A stretch of 64,000 nt of DNA from Meghimatium bilineatum. Lineage: Eukaryota > Mollusca > Gastropoda > Stylommatophora > Philomycidae. The first letter of the stretch is position 1. Every line of letters starts with the position of its first letter. The DNA lies in the NCBI GenBank assembly GCA_034231615.1, contig CM067322.1, forward strand, positions 56,486,828 to 56,550,827. The letters run 5' to 3'. The notes beneath the pieces were generated by a model. That model saw only the letters and a list, made by a program, of their open reading frames with translations. It was not told where the DNA came from and made no database searches. Below, one piece after another: positions 12,438 through 24,689 of this stretch. The position numbers and the translations under genes were made by a program.

Positions 12438-12689
12438 ATAAACATAATATCGACACATAAAAACCTGATAATACCAAGGTTTTGTACTGCCTACAACATC
12501 ATATACTCTGGAATATAATGCAGAAAGTGGGCATCTGTTTGTATTTGTCTCATTAAAAACATTATAATAAATATAGTAGATAGACAACATCTAGCGACAG
12601 TGGAAGGCGAAACATTAGAATGGTTTAACATACACTGTTTAACACATCGGAGATTGTGATTCGGGAACGACAACCTCTGTTATTTTTTT

Positions 12690-13535
12690 ATGGTAAACAG
12701 CTCGATTACAGCTACATTGGACTAACGTCCGCGGTTAAAAAGGTATATCACACCATAAGAGGCACTTTTTATGTAATAGGAAAGAATGGTTAATGTAGAA
12801 GAAGGAGTGAGACAAGGATACATTCTTTTACTATATCATTTCAACGTATATTCAGAGAACATAATGAGAAATGTAATGTATGTCCAATATTGTAGCTAAT
12901 GAATGATTCTCATCATATACATAACTCCCTCAGGATCGTGGAGATGCAACTATAGAAACATTAACACAAAACATCCACCACGCCTCTGTTCTCAGTTTCT
13001 TGTATACATAATTTTAATCCTGTATAATCTTTAATACTATCAATTCCATTTCCCCCATTTTCTTATTATACCCAAAACGAAAAGAAATTGCTAATGTTAC
13101 GAACTTTTATTTTTCCGGTTGCAACATACGGCTGTGAACATGGACCCTAAGTAAAACAGCGGCAAAGAAGATCAACGCCTTCGAGCTGAAATGCTACAGG
13201 AACATACTTCAAATATCATGGACGGATAAAATCAGACATTCAGATATTATAAACACATTGAAGATTCCAGAGTGTTGGTTACTAAACACAATAACAAAAA
13301 GAAAACTACGCCTGTTTGGTCATATAAAGAGACACAACTGTTTAGAAAGACAAATAATGGAGGGAGAGTACCTGATGAGAGGAGAAAGGGCAGACCAAGA
13401 AGACGATGGATTGACGACATTAAAGATAACATGAATACATCGCTAGAAAATGCAAGCCACATCGCCCAAGACAGAGAGAGGTTCAGAGAGTTCAGTGGGA
13501 AGACAATGTTCTGGAAGGAATGCGTCACATGACAC
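12690..13535 (+). pseudogene. RTE-like LINE relic, RT and C-terminal domain
   Basis: EEGVRQGYILLLYHFNVYSE at about 12800-12860 is an RT motif. The YADD segment is lost. It resumes with FPVATYGCE at about 13110, INAFELKCYRNILQISWTDK, RKLRLFGHIKRHN and GRPRRRWIDDIKDN, ending with AQDRERFREF. Stops and deletions throughout; ends just before the 45-bp minisatellite region. Confidence 0.85.
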
Positions 13536-13624
13536 ACCCAAAACGATCACCTACAACAGTTTTAGGAAGAGAGTCATGACCTATCACCTAATCAAAGGAG
13601 CATGTATTGTGTTTTTCCTGTATA

Positions 13625-14860
13625 TGTTTGTTTTATGTCCTGTATAATGAATGCGCAGTATTAGTCTGTAACATTTGTTTTATATCCTCTATAATGTATG
13701 GGCAATATTTGTCTATAACATTTGTTTATATCCGTATAATGGATACGTGGTATTCGTCTATAACATTTGTTTATATCCGTATAATGGATGCGCAGTATTC
13801 GTCGGTAACATTTGTTTATATCCGTATAATGGATGCGCAGTATTCGTCTATAACATTTGTTTATATCCGTATAATGGATGCGCAGTATTCGTCTATAACA
13901 TTTGTTTATATCCGTATAATGGATGCGCAGTATTCGTCTATAACATTTGTTTATATCCGTATAATGGATGCGCAGTATTCGTCTATAACATTTGTTTATA
14001 TCCGTATAATGGATGCGCAGTATTCGTCTATAACATTTGTTTATATCCGTATAATGGATGCGCAGTATTCGTCTGTAAGATTTGTTTATATCCGTATAAT
14101 GGATGCGCAGTATTCGTCTGTAACATTTGTTTATATCCGTATAATGGATGCGCAGTATTCGTCTATAACATTTGTTTATATCCGTATAATGGATGCGCAG
14201 TATTCGTCTATAACATTTGTTGATATCCGTATAATGGATGCGCAGTATTCGTCTGTAACATTTGTTTTATGTTCTCTATAATGTATGGGCAATATTCGTC
14301 TATAACATTTGTTTATATCCGTATAATGTATGGGCAATATTCGTCTATAACATTTGTTTATATCCGTATAATGTATGGGCAATATTCGTCTATAACATTT
14401 GTTTATATCCGTATAATGTATGGGCAATATTCGTCTATAACATTTGTTTATGTTCTGTATAATGTATGGGCAATATTCGTCTATAACATTTGTTTATATC
14501 CGTATAATGTATGGGCAATATTCGTCTATAACATTTGTTTATGTTCTGTATAATGTATGGGCAATATTCGTCTATAACATTTGTTTATATCCGTATAATG
14601 TATGGGCAATATTCGTCTATAACATTTGTTTATATCCGTATAATGTATGGGCAATATTCGTCTATAACATTTGTTTATATCCGTATAATGTATGGGCAAT
14701 ATTCGTCTATAACATTTGTTTATGTTCTGTATAATGTATGGGCAATATTCGTCTATAACATTTGTTTATGTTCTGTATAATGTATGGGCAATATTCGTCT
14801 ATAACATTTGTTTATGTTCTGTATAATGGATGCCCAGTATTCATCTGTACCTTTTGTTTT
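13625..14860. repeat. Minisatellite, 45/46-bp unit, about 26 copies in two blocks
   Basis: The unit CGTCTATAACATTTGTTTAT plus ATCCGTATAATGGATGCGCA plus GTATT fills about 13735-14275. From about 14280 the units instead carry GTATGGGCAA, and some have a 46-base version with GTTCTGTATAATG. Long open frames in several frames (up to 224 codons) arise because 45 is a multiple of three. All frames of the unit are open and the 46-base units break them, so I treat this as non-coding. Confidence 0.93.
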
Positions 14861-14864
14861 CAAA

Positions 14865-15840
14865 AGCCTGTATTCGTTCTAATTCTGCTTCTTGTCCAAC
14901 TCTCACACACGTTCAAAAGGGTAGGTTTACTAGGAATTTATATAAGTTAATCTTTACTTTCACAACTTCCACCCATTCGAAATCGGAGGTCAAGAAATAC
15001 CAGTGCCTAATGAGGCCTGTCAAAGAGCACAGTGAAAATCAGAACCTACTTTCTGAATGAAAATTAAACCAAGATAATGACAAGTGATAAAGTCATAACA
15101 AATTTCTCCATTAACTTAAGAAAGATAACGAGTCTACAATTTATCCATGACCGTCAGCAATCAAGAGTTAGAACGAGTTTCTAATTTCATCTACTTTGGC
15201 TTTCATTAACAAAAATGGTTGACAGGAAGAAATCAGAAAAAAGGTTGGCAATCGTTTTACACAAAATGTTCGTAGTAAACATGTGGTCGGGGTCAAACAA
15301 CACAACAAAATTATCTCCTCTTACAGCAGCTGTAGGCGTAATTTCCTTACGTAACAGGTTCGAATTGAGCTTTGGGCCAAAGACCTTTTTTTAGTCATCT
15401 GGATCTCCTTGTAGTATATTCTGAACTCTGGATGCCATAGCATATAATACCATTTGAACAACCGTGTGGGCCAGAAAAAATGTCTTGGATGGCCGACTTT
15501 TGTTTTTTGTTAAGCAAAATACACATCTTACCCGGTATACATTTTTCAAGCGACAACCTTTGGCTGGGTATCGCGGACATTCACAAAACAAGTTAAAAAT
15601 TGGGTAATAGCTCTAGAACAATGTAGTGCTGCAAAAACACTGAAATATTGTAATAGCTAAAGGCATGGCAGAATTCGTTATACAACAATTTCATCTAAAA
15701 ATTGATTTTTTATGCCACGGTAAACGGCATGATGATATGAAAAGAAAGCGTGATTTTAAGATATCACCCTTGTTTTGGCGGGGTAAAAAAAATGGGGAGG
15801 GGGGATAGCAATACACAATGCATACCGTAAACGGATTTTT
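14865..15840. other. No gene seen
   Basis: Unrecognised sequence after the 45-bp minisatellite. Short frames only. Confidence 0.45.
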
Positions 15841-15844
15841 GGGG

Positions 15845-16025
15845 TGGAGTTGGTTGTGTCGTTCCATAAGTCAAAGTAACACAAAAAGTCATTCTGGAGT
15901 CCAATGTCGCAAGCTGAAAGTCATATATATCACAGTCAAACCGTAAATCACAATACAATGTATTCCGTTTTCTGGATTACATTCTGCTAAACCGCCAGAG
16001 TTTGACAAAGAAGAAGAAGAACAAC
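15845..16025 (+). repeat. Rep-A, diverged fragment
   Basis: GGGGTGGAGTTGGTTGTG, a CATTCTGGAGTCCAATG segment, then GTATTCCGTTTTCTGGATTA and CCAGAGTTTGACAAAGAAGA follow the Rep-A order. Confidence 0.65.
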
Positions 16026-16036
16026 AACAACTTGTA

Positions 16037-16190
16037 ACCCAAAAGTCATTCTGAAATCATATGTTAGATCGAAAGGCGCACATATCGCAGCTAAGCTTAA
16101 ACCATGACACGGCGCATTACATTCTTGGCACCACATCCTTCTAACCGCAAGAATATCAAAACAATTAGACTAAATAGGAGAAGAAGATGA
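16037..16190 (+). repeat. Rep-A, diverged fragment
   Basis: CATTCTGAAATCATATGTTA, GATCGAAAGGCGCA, AACCATGACACGGCGCATTA and a GAAGAAGATG tail match the 3' half of Rep-A. Confidence 0.68.
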
Positions 16191-16654
16191 AAACATACGG
16201 AAAGAACGATATGCAGACAAGGATACCATCGACAGAGAAAATCAGAAACCATCTAATGACACTTGCGTTGGCGGAAACACTGGCACAAGACAATCACCAA
16301 AATTCGTAACAGAACCGTTCCCTGAACTGGAAACGGCATTGGAAGCTATGCATGAGTAGTGAAGATTAGCATTCAGGAATTTTGAAGGAGACAAGACTGA
16401 CATTTACTAAGCCCGAGGGACATTTAGAATTTCAAGAATTCTTGTTGAACTCCCAGCCTAGTAAAAAAATTATTACAAAGAGCTAAGCGAATGTTAAACA
16501 TGAATATAGACACGGTCGTCTATGAATAAATAAGGCCATGTTACGGCCTTTAACAATAAAAAGACGGCTGTTATCAAAATTGGATGGGGTTTTCCTTACA
16601 GTAAATAACCATGCCTCTCTCCAGAATAGTTTTGCAAACTGATTTCACGCATCA

Positions 16655-17830
16655 TCACTCATATTCACTGATCCTTGTTGTAACCTACTTCACTTTAGTA
16701 TCTTTCTTCTATGATCTACTTAAATTTGAGACCTTTTTTATAGTTTACTTCAATGCACCTTTCTTGCTATAATGTTTTGGACTATTTCAATTTAGTACAT
16801 TCTTTGCTATAATCTACATTAATTTCTTACGTTCCTTGCTATACTGTACATCACGTCTGTATATTTTTTATTATACTCTACTTCAATTAAGTACATTCTC
16901 TGCTATAACCTACTTCAATGGTTGTACATTGCTTGCTACAATCTACTTCCTACGATCTACTACAATCTACTTCAATTTAATACACTCTCTGTTATAATCT
17001 ACTTCAATGTTGCACATTTCTTACTATAACCTACTTAAACTTAGTACATTCGTCCCTGTAATCTACTACTATTTAGTACCTTTCACGGTATAATCTACTT
17101 CACTTTAATACCTTGCCTCCTATAACCTACTTTTATTTAGTTTATTCGTTTCTGTAATCAATTTAATTTTATTACATTAATATTTGTAGCATGCTTCAAC
17201 TTCATACATTCCCGTTGTAATCTACATACTTCAATTTAGTACATACCTAGATGTAAATATGTTGACTTAGTACCTTCCTTGCTGTAATCTACTGCAATTT
17301 AGTACCTTCCTTGTTGTAATCTACTACAATTTAGTACCTTCCTTGTAATCTACTTCAACTTTATACCTTCCTTGTGTTAATGTACTTCAATTTATGTCTT
17401 ACATTAAGAAATCTACTTCAATTTGTTGAAGTAAATTTAACTTAAATCCACATCACTTTAGTGCCTTGCTATATATATTTCAATTAATGTATCAAAATTA
17501 ATCTGTGATACACTTAATTACACTTAATGTACTCGTATATACTTCAATAAGATAGCCTACTTTGCAGAAATCTATTTAAAATAAACATATCCTTTGCTGT
17601 TAATCTACTTCAATTTAGTACCTTCTTTGCTGTAATATGCCTCGATTTAGTACTTTCCTTGCTGTAATATACTTCAGTTTAGTGCCTTACCTACTGTAAT
17701 CCATTTCACTTTAATGCCTTCCCTGATGTAATCTACTTCAATTTAGAACTTTCCTTACTGTAATCTATCTACCTACGTATAGTGCCTTCCATGCTGTAAT
17801 TACATTAATGTAATACCTTCTTTGCTGACA
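16655..17830. repeat. Degenerate minisatellite, 31-32-bp unit, about 37 copies
   Basis: Variants of TAATCTACTTCAATTTAGTA plus CCTTCCTTGCTG repeat throughout, with many indels. Confidence 0.88.
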
Positions 17831-17879
17831 ATTTAAAGTCCTAAAAACAGACAGAGAACGGGGAAATTGTAAGATCCAA

Positions 17880-18150
17880 ACAGTACTTCCCCGTATCCCA
17901 CACTCAGTATCAAACAGTGTTTCTCCGTGTATGACATTCAGTACCAAACAGTGTATTCCAGTGTACGACAATCAGTACTAAACAGTACTTCCCCTGTCCC
18001 ACACTCAGTACCAAACAGTGCGTAACCGTGTGCGACATTCAGTACTAAACATTACTTCCCTGTGTACAACATTCAGTACTAAATAGTGCTTCCCCGTGTA
18101 CCGTATTCAGTACTTAAACATTGCTTCCCCGTGTAGGACATTCATATCAT
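17880..18150. repeat. Tandem repeat, about 34-41-bp unit, about 7 copies
   Basis: CATTCAGTACTAAACAGT followed by a CTTCCCCGTGT block recurs with variation. It begins right after the 31-32-bp array. Confidence 0.85.
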
Positions 18151-19149
18151 GCCACAAACAACAAAATAATTCCTTCCGTCCTTCCATTTGATATTGTTTA
18201 TGGTTTCCCTTAAAATAGATATTAACACCTTCCCCCTCCTCACACCCACAAAAAAAAGAGAAAATGATTACACCAGTAGAACATGTTATTATAAAATTCC
18301 ACCCTCCTTATCTCAATCTCAGTTGCATATGCAGTTCTATGCATAACCAGTGTTCTCTACTTTACATCATGCATCGCTCTTACCACGGGGTCATCCTTCT
18401 CAACCGTTGCTCAATAATTAGACTAATTTATTCCTTAGCTCAGCTAACAATTGTTTAACCTTTCCTCCACAAGCATACATTGTTACGTGTGTACGTACAT
18501 ATATGCGCACTTGAAACATTCTACATTTACCATCACAAATGTCATACCCTGGACTTCTTGAATAGAGAAAACATGATCAGTTTCATGTTGTAATGATATA
18601 AATGATGATGAATGTAGGTTAGGCATGTTGTGGGCTCAAAACGGTCATCGACAATATTTCTATATATCTATTGTCCCTGTTTTTGCTGTAAGGGCGTCGC
18701 AAGTTTGAATGATGGATTAAATTTTCGGGCTATGGCACGTTTATTTTGCTTGATATGCAGTAAAATATTGTGAAGTCTCAGAATGTTGGTAACTCAATAC
18801 ACCTTCTTCTTCGTCTTCCTCTGTATTTTGCTGTTTCCATTTTCATTGTTCCATTTCTGCTTGTGCATCTGTGAGTCTCACCTATGGCTCACTAGACAAA
18901 CAAACCATGCAACAGATAACCTTAATAGATGACATGTCTTTATATTGAGGTTTTCTTCTTATAGAAGCTTCATATGGTACGTCATCTATACAATCCCGTA
19001 GTCGTAACATTCGATAACAGTTAACATGTTGTTCCGACAGGCCGATGTTGTACTTGAACTATTTACGGGCACAGCGTGGGTGGGCGCAACAACAAAGAAA
19101 CCTGTCACAAGGGCCAGAGTTCTGCCCTGATGTTGACGTCTGTTTCGGC

Positions 19150-19252
19150 AGCATTAGACTCAAAACACCGAGCCGGATTACTGCTGGAACAGAGGGCGAA
19201 GCACTTATGGGATTGTCCCACGTGATGTGAGGCCAGTTTCTAATCAAGACTC
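19150..19252 (+). pseudogene. LINE family C, 3' fragment
   Basis: ACTGCTGGAACAGAGGGCGA, GCACTTATGGGA and AGTTTCTAATCAAGACTCA match the family C C-terminus and 3' UTR. About 100 bases, diverged. Confidence 0.68.
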
Positions 19253-19964
19253 ATTTTCATTTTGTATGATCTTGTTTGTGGCTAATAAGGGTTCATTCTC
19301 AGTTGTCGAATAAATGGTCGAACAATTTAAGTGTCTGTTTTTCAATATATACTTGACCACAAATGTTGTTTCAACAGTTCTTGTAATTTCTTCATTAAAT
19401 GATCTCCACAATATTTTACATGGTAAAATAGATTAATTAATAGTGTCAATCTTCACTAACTGGTTTTGGTCTTATGACATAATTTGGAAGAATATGAACA
19501 GTTTGAGAGGATTGAATAGAGTAAAGTTGTTTGTGGAAGGATTATTAGTACCATCTGCACCTATCATTGGTTAAGACGGACGAATTAAAATGAAATAAAT
19601 GCAGTACTAAGACTTCGATACTTCCTACTATGCTTCGCGCTCTTGAGTACTGTAATCTCAAAAGCGCTCGGGTTAACTAATGACTCCATCTGTACACTAG
19701 TACTAAGATGATGATATTGATGTTTAAATCTCAAGGGAGTACTTCTTCCTGGTTCTTCTGTCGGAATTAGACGCTGGTATGGATTTCTTCAATGAACTGT
19801 ATTGTAGTCACCAGCCACGAGACAGGACCGTAAAGCCTGTCCGTCAGAGCTGTTTCAGCTACCCATAGTTTTCTTCATGTGGTGTGATAGAGCGGAAAAT
19901 TATAAAAAGTGGCACTTCTGTTCCATATGCCAGATAGTGAAATATTATTATATATTTATCTATA

Positions 19965-20335
19965 TATCTGTCTATCTGCCTGCCTGCCGTCGGTCTTGTC
20001 TGTCCGTCTGGTCTGTCTGATTCGTCCGTCCGTCTGGTCTGTCTGATTCGTCTGTCCGTCTGGTCTGTCTTGTCCGTCCCTCTGTCTGGTCTGTCCGTCT
20101 GGTCTGCCTTGTCCGTCCGTCCATCCGTCTGGTCTGTCTTGTCCGTCCGTCCGTCTGGTCTGTCTGGTCTGTCCGTCTGGTCTGTCTTGTCCGTCCGTCC
20201 GTCTGGTCTGTCTGGTCTGTCCGTCTGGTCTGTCCGTCTGGTCTGTCTGGTCTGTCCGGCTGGTCTGTCAGTTTGTCTGTCGGTCCGCCCGTCTGTCCGT
20301 TTCTTTGTCAGACCGTTAGGTCTGTCTGTTCGTCA
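19965..20335. repeat. CTGTCCGTCTGGT-rich tandem repeat
   Basis: Nested repeats of GTCTGTCTG, GTCCGTCCGTC and TCTGGTCTG. The open frame across it is a by-product of the repeat. Confidence 0.9.
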
Positions 20336-20339
20336 ATCG

Positions 20340-21484
20340 TTTTATCTATGCTTGTGCTGTAAGACGTTGTAGAATTGAATGACGATCGTTTTGTGGGCAT
20401 AGCACGTTTGGTCGCTTAGTATTAAGTAATATTGGGATGTCTCAGAACGTTGATAACTCATTAAACCTATCTTCTTCTTGGTCGTGTATATTGTTGTTTG
20501 CATTCCCTTTTTTGTATGCTGGCCATTATGGGTTCATTTTCGTTAAGTTACCGAACCATTTGTGTCTATATTTTTAAATATATTTGAATCTGAATGGAAA
20601 CAATAATTATTAATATTGTTGTTGTGTTTGTTTCTTGATCATGTCACATGCTGTGGCATCTCGTTGATGACACCACTCATCATCATCATCATCTTTCTTG
20701 CTTATTAGCTTTATTTTCAGCTTCATATAATTTCCAGTGCTACAGTTACCGGTTCTTGTAGTATAAACGTGATCAATTTAATGGACCATCGAAATCGTGT
20801 TTTTTGTACGAGTTTACTTTACATAATGCAGACGGAAAATTGCTACGCAAACTGTTACGGTCACACCTTTGCGACATGTTTAAGTGATGTAGATAGTTGC
20901 TTCGGTGCTGTCCACGTTAGTACCAGTACTACGTGGACGTAAGCGTTTAGAGGGGTGTGAAGCATTGTTACGAAACACTTTCTTTTTTAAACTAACTTCC
21001 CTTGGCATAATAGCACTCCTCAATATAAGCACCTGTGAGATATGGTACTATTAATATTGTAATCAGCTGTTACAGTATAACAAATGTTGACCTACATTTA
21101 GCTTTACTAAATACCCCTCTAAAAATACACTTCCGTATTGTATATCTTTTAGAGGAGAAAACACCGTTTTTCATTTTTTTTTAATTATTATACCATAAAG
21201 CCTACACTTTTATTTCAGAATACGTTCTTGAATATTTTTATTTCAGTCACTCTGCCGACAGTAAACCATCACGCATCATTGAATTATGAATACCATTGAT
21301 TGTTCCGTTGTCAGACTTAGTTTCATGTTTTCGAATAAACGTAATTAATGTGATAATGTGCACGTACTGAACAGATACAATAGAGAAATACATAAAAACA
21401 TGTTCAGCAAAAAATTATCAAAAGCAGACTATTCTGTCGGAAGCATTTTCACTTTATGTTGTGGCTTTTTTATTCGTAATGGAG
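20340..21484. other. Region upstream of host exon A, no gene seen
   Basis: AT-rich. A good-looking acceptor, TATTTTTATTTCAG, ends at 21246, but the frame of exon A has a stop at 21262. It could only serve a 5' untranslated portion leading to the ATG at 21400. Confidence 0.4.
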
Positions 21485-21661
21485 GACAACGCCGAAACTC
21501 GGAAGAAATAATTAGAAAAAGCCCGGATGAGAAATCAGCAATTAACGGAACAACCAACTCAAAGACACCGGATAAAATGGTCACTCCGGAAACGTTTGAG
21601 GATGAAAATTCAAAAGAAAAGAAGTCTCGGAAGAAATCAAAAACAGAAGTGGCTGAAAACG
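21485..21661 (+). CDS. Host gene, internal or first coding exon (exon A), unknown protein
   Basis: An open stretch of about 59 codons, rich in Lys, Glu, Ser, Asn and Thr and without hydrophobic segments, ends at a strong donor (AACG, then GTGAGT at 21662). The last base G is the first base of a split codon completed by GT at 39302, giving Gly. The 5' border is uncertain. I chose the AG at 21483-21484 behind a T-rich run because it gives a phase-1 start and a 177-base exon. An alternative is a first coding exon starting at the in-frame ATG at 21400, which would add a short hydrophobic N-terminal stretch. Such composition is typical of disordered linkers or cytoplasmic tails. I recognise no family. 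Inclusion in a gene rests on splice-site and phase agreement with the two downstream exons. Confidence 0.6.
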
Positions 21662-21954
21662 GTGAGTTATAGTTTTTTTATATGTGTATTATGCAGTGAT
21701 TTTTTTTTCTTATGATACACCGTATCCCCATCTGTTTTTTTCTTTGGTTATTTCGGTTCTGAGTGTCAACCTAAAGACAATTTCTTGTCCATGAAAAGTA
21801 AGATTCTATCTTGAAATGCTCGAAAGATTATCTCGTCAATGTATCAATGACATTGTCTCACAGTATATGTGAGACCCTCAAAATAAGAAGAAATCTGTCC
21901 AGAACGAATTTGGACTTATTCGTTGTTGTTTTTTTTAAATTATTGTTGCTGTTT

Positions 21955-22010
21955 TAGTGGGTCACTATTTATATACTTCGAGTCGCCTGCCAAAAATAGC
22001 CAACGAAATA
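21955..22010. repeat. Partial copy of the 44.4-kb MITE
   Basis: GGTCACTATTTATATACTTC, GAGTCGCCTGCCAAAAATAG matches the arm and core of the element at 44385. Confidence 0.55.
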
Positions 22011-22427
22011 TATGGAAATAATCAAAATGGGCCTTTCAGGTCATGTTTACATTTTCTGTGCGCAGGTCTTATACACTGGAGACCTGTCATAGTATAGGTC
22101 TACCTCGCTAAAATATCAGGTCCTACTTTTGTATTGCAATCGCATAGTACTATTAATAGATGTTTTCTGAGGATATTATTTCTTGTGTATTCTAATGTTT
22201 AACAAAATACTTCTATTTCCTCTTCTTCATAATCAACAATTTGGACATAAACATGAATGATTGTTTTGTGTTTGGGTCCAGCTGCTATACTTACTGTTAT
22301 TTGTCTGCTGTTTAAATACGAGCAGCTGATAAGAGTTAATTTTTTCTTTGTGTAAAATGCGTCATACTCCGTGTTGGTGTTTTTATTCGTCTCCACAATA
22401 CCACACTGTATTGTATTGACGTGATCT

Positions 22428-22868
22428 TCTTTCGTTCGCCTGGAACGTGTTTAGATTTGAAGTTTTGCCTCTTCTACAAACTTGACTGGTTTGTAACTCG
22501 TACAGGGACCCGTAGAGTTTTTCTTCCATTGCTGTTTCTCTGTGTATTTGCATCAGCGTTTCATATTCCGGGTATTTCTCATGAGCATGCTCTGCTGTTT
22601 GATGTGTTTGTCCACATGTCCATACGGCCGTGCTGTCAATTTTGAACTTTGAATGCATGTGGCTGCGGAGTCGATTGTGTCCTATTCGGAGGCACAAAAT
22701 GGCAACTTTTTATGTTCTGTTCGGGTTTAGTTTTCTGTTTTCCTAAATACTCTGTTTCTTTTGATGATACGTTATTGTCACATCTGGTTTTGATCCTCAG
22801 CAGCTCCCTCATTAGCCAGATGATCAGCTTTCTCGTTTCCATGTATTGCGCAATGCGATGGTATCCAC
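22428..22868 (-). pseudogene. Antisense 5'-truncated copy of a LINE related to the 59-kb family
   Basis: The minus strand encodes LQWIPSHCAIHGNEKADHLA, then LRIGHNRLRSHMHSKFKI, a C-terminal WTCGQ segment and KLYGSLYELQ, each recognisable against the full-length ORF but clearly diverged, with frameshifts. The 3' end is the AACGAAAGAAG tail near 22428. A different subfamily from the young copies. Confidence 0.82.
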
Positions 22869-22889
22869 TGCAACCGAATCTCTGTGGGA

Positions 22890-23072
22890 GCGATCAGTCC
22901 TGAGAAAGGCTCGCCATTTTTCCGTGCGGCCTATAGTCCTGAGAATGATGGTCAACCAGCATAGGACTGGTACTGTCAGCAGAAGTGTAATGGCGGATAC
23001 ACTCAGGGAGAGATAGGAGCAACTATGGACATGTCCAGTTTGCAGTGATGATGATCCGACGACTAACTAACT
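22890..23072 (+). pseudogene. LINE family B, 3'-end fragment
   Basis: About 180 bases matching the family B C-terminus (the segment before ACTGTCAGCAG, then a degraded TGGACATGTCCAG) and the terminal GATCCGACGACTAACTAACTA. It abuts the antisense LINE copy at 22428-22868. Confidence 0.75.
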
Positions 23073-23149
23073 ATGGTGTTGAAAGCTTTTTGTGTAATTA
23101 TCTGGAAACGAACCATTTTCAATTCATTTGAACGTGTCAACGTTGCCTT

Positions 23150-23790
23150 GTAATGAGGTATTATTATTGACATTCTTTTCAATATGGACCAAAAAAAATC
23201 CATGAAGAACTGCTGTTTGCGAGAACTTTGACAACAGACACTAAAGATGAATCGATATTCAATGTTTAATGTTTTGAAAGACCTTTTCATTGAAAATGCG
23301 ATCCTTTTATCAAATATAATATTGGTAGCAGCAGATGTAGAACCAGCCATGTTTGGGTGTTATCGTGGTTCTTTAAGCAATTTAAAACAAAATGTACCCT
23401 GGGTTCTTGCAATTCACTGTGTCATTCATGAAGAACACGTAGTAGCTAAAACTCCAGATTTATTGAGTGCCAGATTGCATCAATCTCATAAATTCGTCAT
23501 AAACGCCTTACATAAAATTCGTAGCAGCGCGTTGAATTCTATGTTATTTGCGCATTTGTGTGAAGAAAATGACGATGATTCATCAATCACTTTTTCACAA
23601 TGAAGTAAAGTGGCTCTCGAAATGCTTATGTTTGATATGATTATTTTCACGTTGTTTTGAGAGCTAATACATAAAAAAATTGGAAGACAAAGATCCCATT
23701 TTGAAAGAAAATGTAATCAAATGAATATCGGTTCATTTGTTAGTTGTGGTGAGATGGATTAAACCTTATTCAAAGTAGTAGATCATATAA
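23150..23790 (+). pseudogene. hAT-type (ZBED-like) transposase relic
   Basis: An open piece from 23247 reads FNVLKDLFIENAILLSNIIL, AADVEPAMFGCYRGSLSNLK, VLAIHCVIHEEHVVAK, then FVINALHKIRSSALNSMLFA. This pattern (Asp before the Ala-Met-x-Gly, Cys-x-x-His, K-x-R-x-x-x-L-N) belongs to the catalytic domain of hAT transposases of the ZBED5/FAM200 type. After a stop at 23601 it continues in another frame as a degraded NEVKWLSK. Upstream, LFARTLTTDTKDES near 23210 is in a different frame. TIRs are not visible. Confidence 0.78.
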
Positions 23791-24485
23791 TTCAGAACTT
23801 TGTCTCTACATAGTGGAACTGTGGATAAAGGAATCATTTCTATGGAAGCATTGAATTTTTCTTTAAGGTATGATTTAAATATTAACACTTTAAAAACATT
23901 CTTGTTTTCGAAGTAATTAATTCAAATTGTGTCTGTGTAATATGTGTTATGTGTGTGTGTCGATGGTATAGAAAGGAGGTGGGTTAACGCTAAAATTATG
24001 GGTTGTATGTTTTAATAATAAATACTGCATATTTACCTGTTTCTGTAGGAAGAAAGTGCTGGTTTTATGTAACTTAACATTAAGATAAACGCAAGGTGTT
24101 ATGTTCTCTTTTAATGGGAGGAAATGTTATCATTAAATGTGTTTTATGTTGGGTAATTAACTTTTTCTCTTGGTTAATCGGTTTATCACATCTCAGTTAC
24201 ACGCTTATGTTTCCTCACGAATAGCATTTGCTATTTCAGATATCATTATTTTCTCTGTATCAAGTGACGATTGATTATTCTACTAGGCTAGTCCCTTCAT
24301 ATTTTAGTATATTAGAAACTATTTTGAGTTTAATATCTACAGGACATAAAAGCATAAATATGACACATGTCGTATACGAAGCAGACATTCCTCAATTTCT
24401 TGTTCTAATTTGCTTTATATATCCTTTAATTGTGCCCACCAATGACCAATGGCATCACGAAAAGTTGCCCGTACAAGCATATAAC

Positions 24486-24680
24486 CAAATGAGATAAGGA
24501 TACAAAGCCAGAGGAAGACCACGGAAAAGATGGATAGGAAACGTCAGGAACATCCTGTACAGACACGGTCATAGCACAGCCGAGGCCACACATCTGGCTT
24601 TAGAACGCAAGCTCGAGCTCCAATCACCCCTACGCTTCACGGCAAGAGTGGATCACAAACCACCTGGGGAAAGACAATAG
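24486..24680 (+). pseudogene. LINE C-terminal relic (family D)
   Basis: From 24496 reads GYKARGRPRKRWIGNVRNIL, then a conserved-looking A-T-H-L-A-L-E-R segment and a C-terminus ending in ERQ-stop at 24680. The best preserved of the four family D ends. Confidence 0.72.
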
Positions 24681-24689
24681 ACAATAGAC

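Noticed and set aside
13607..14281. A 224-codon open frame with a 15-residue repeat (FVYIRIMDAQYSSIT)
   Set aside because: It is a by-product of a 45-bp tandem unit with no stops in several frames; 46-bp units break it downstream and no start, splice or homology evidence supports translation.
20070..20372. Open frame rich in Ser, Val, Trp, Leu
   Set aside because: Produced by CTGTCCGTCTGGT-type repeats.
21247..21484. Extension of host exon A back to the strong acceptor at 21246
   Set aside because: The exon frame meets a stop at 21262 and an upstream ATG opens a short unrelated frame, so coding cannot extend there; only an untranslated leader is possible.
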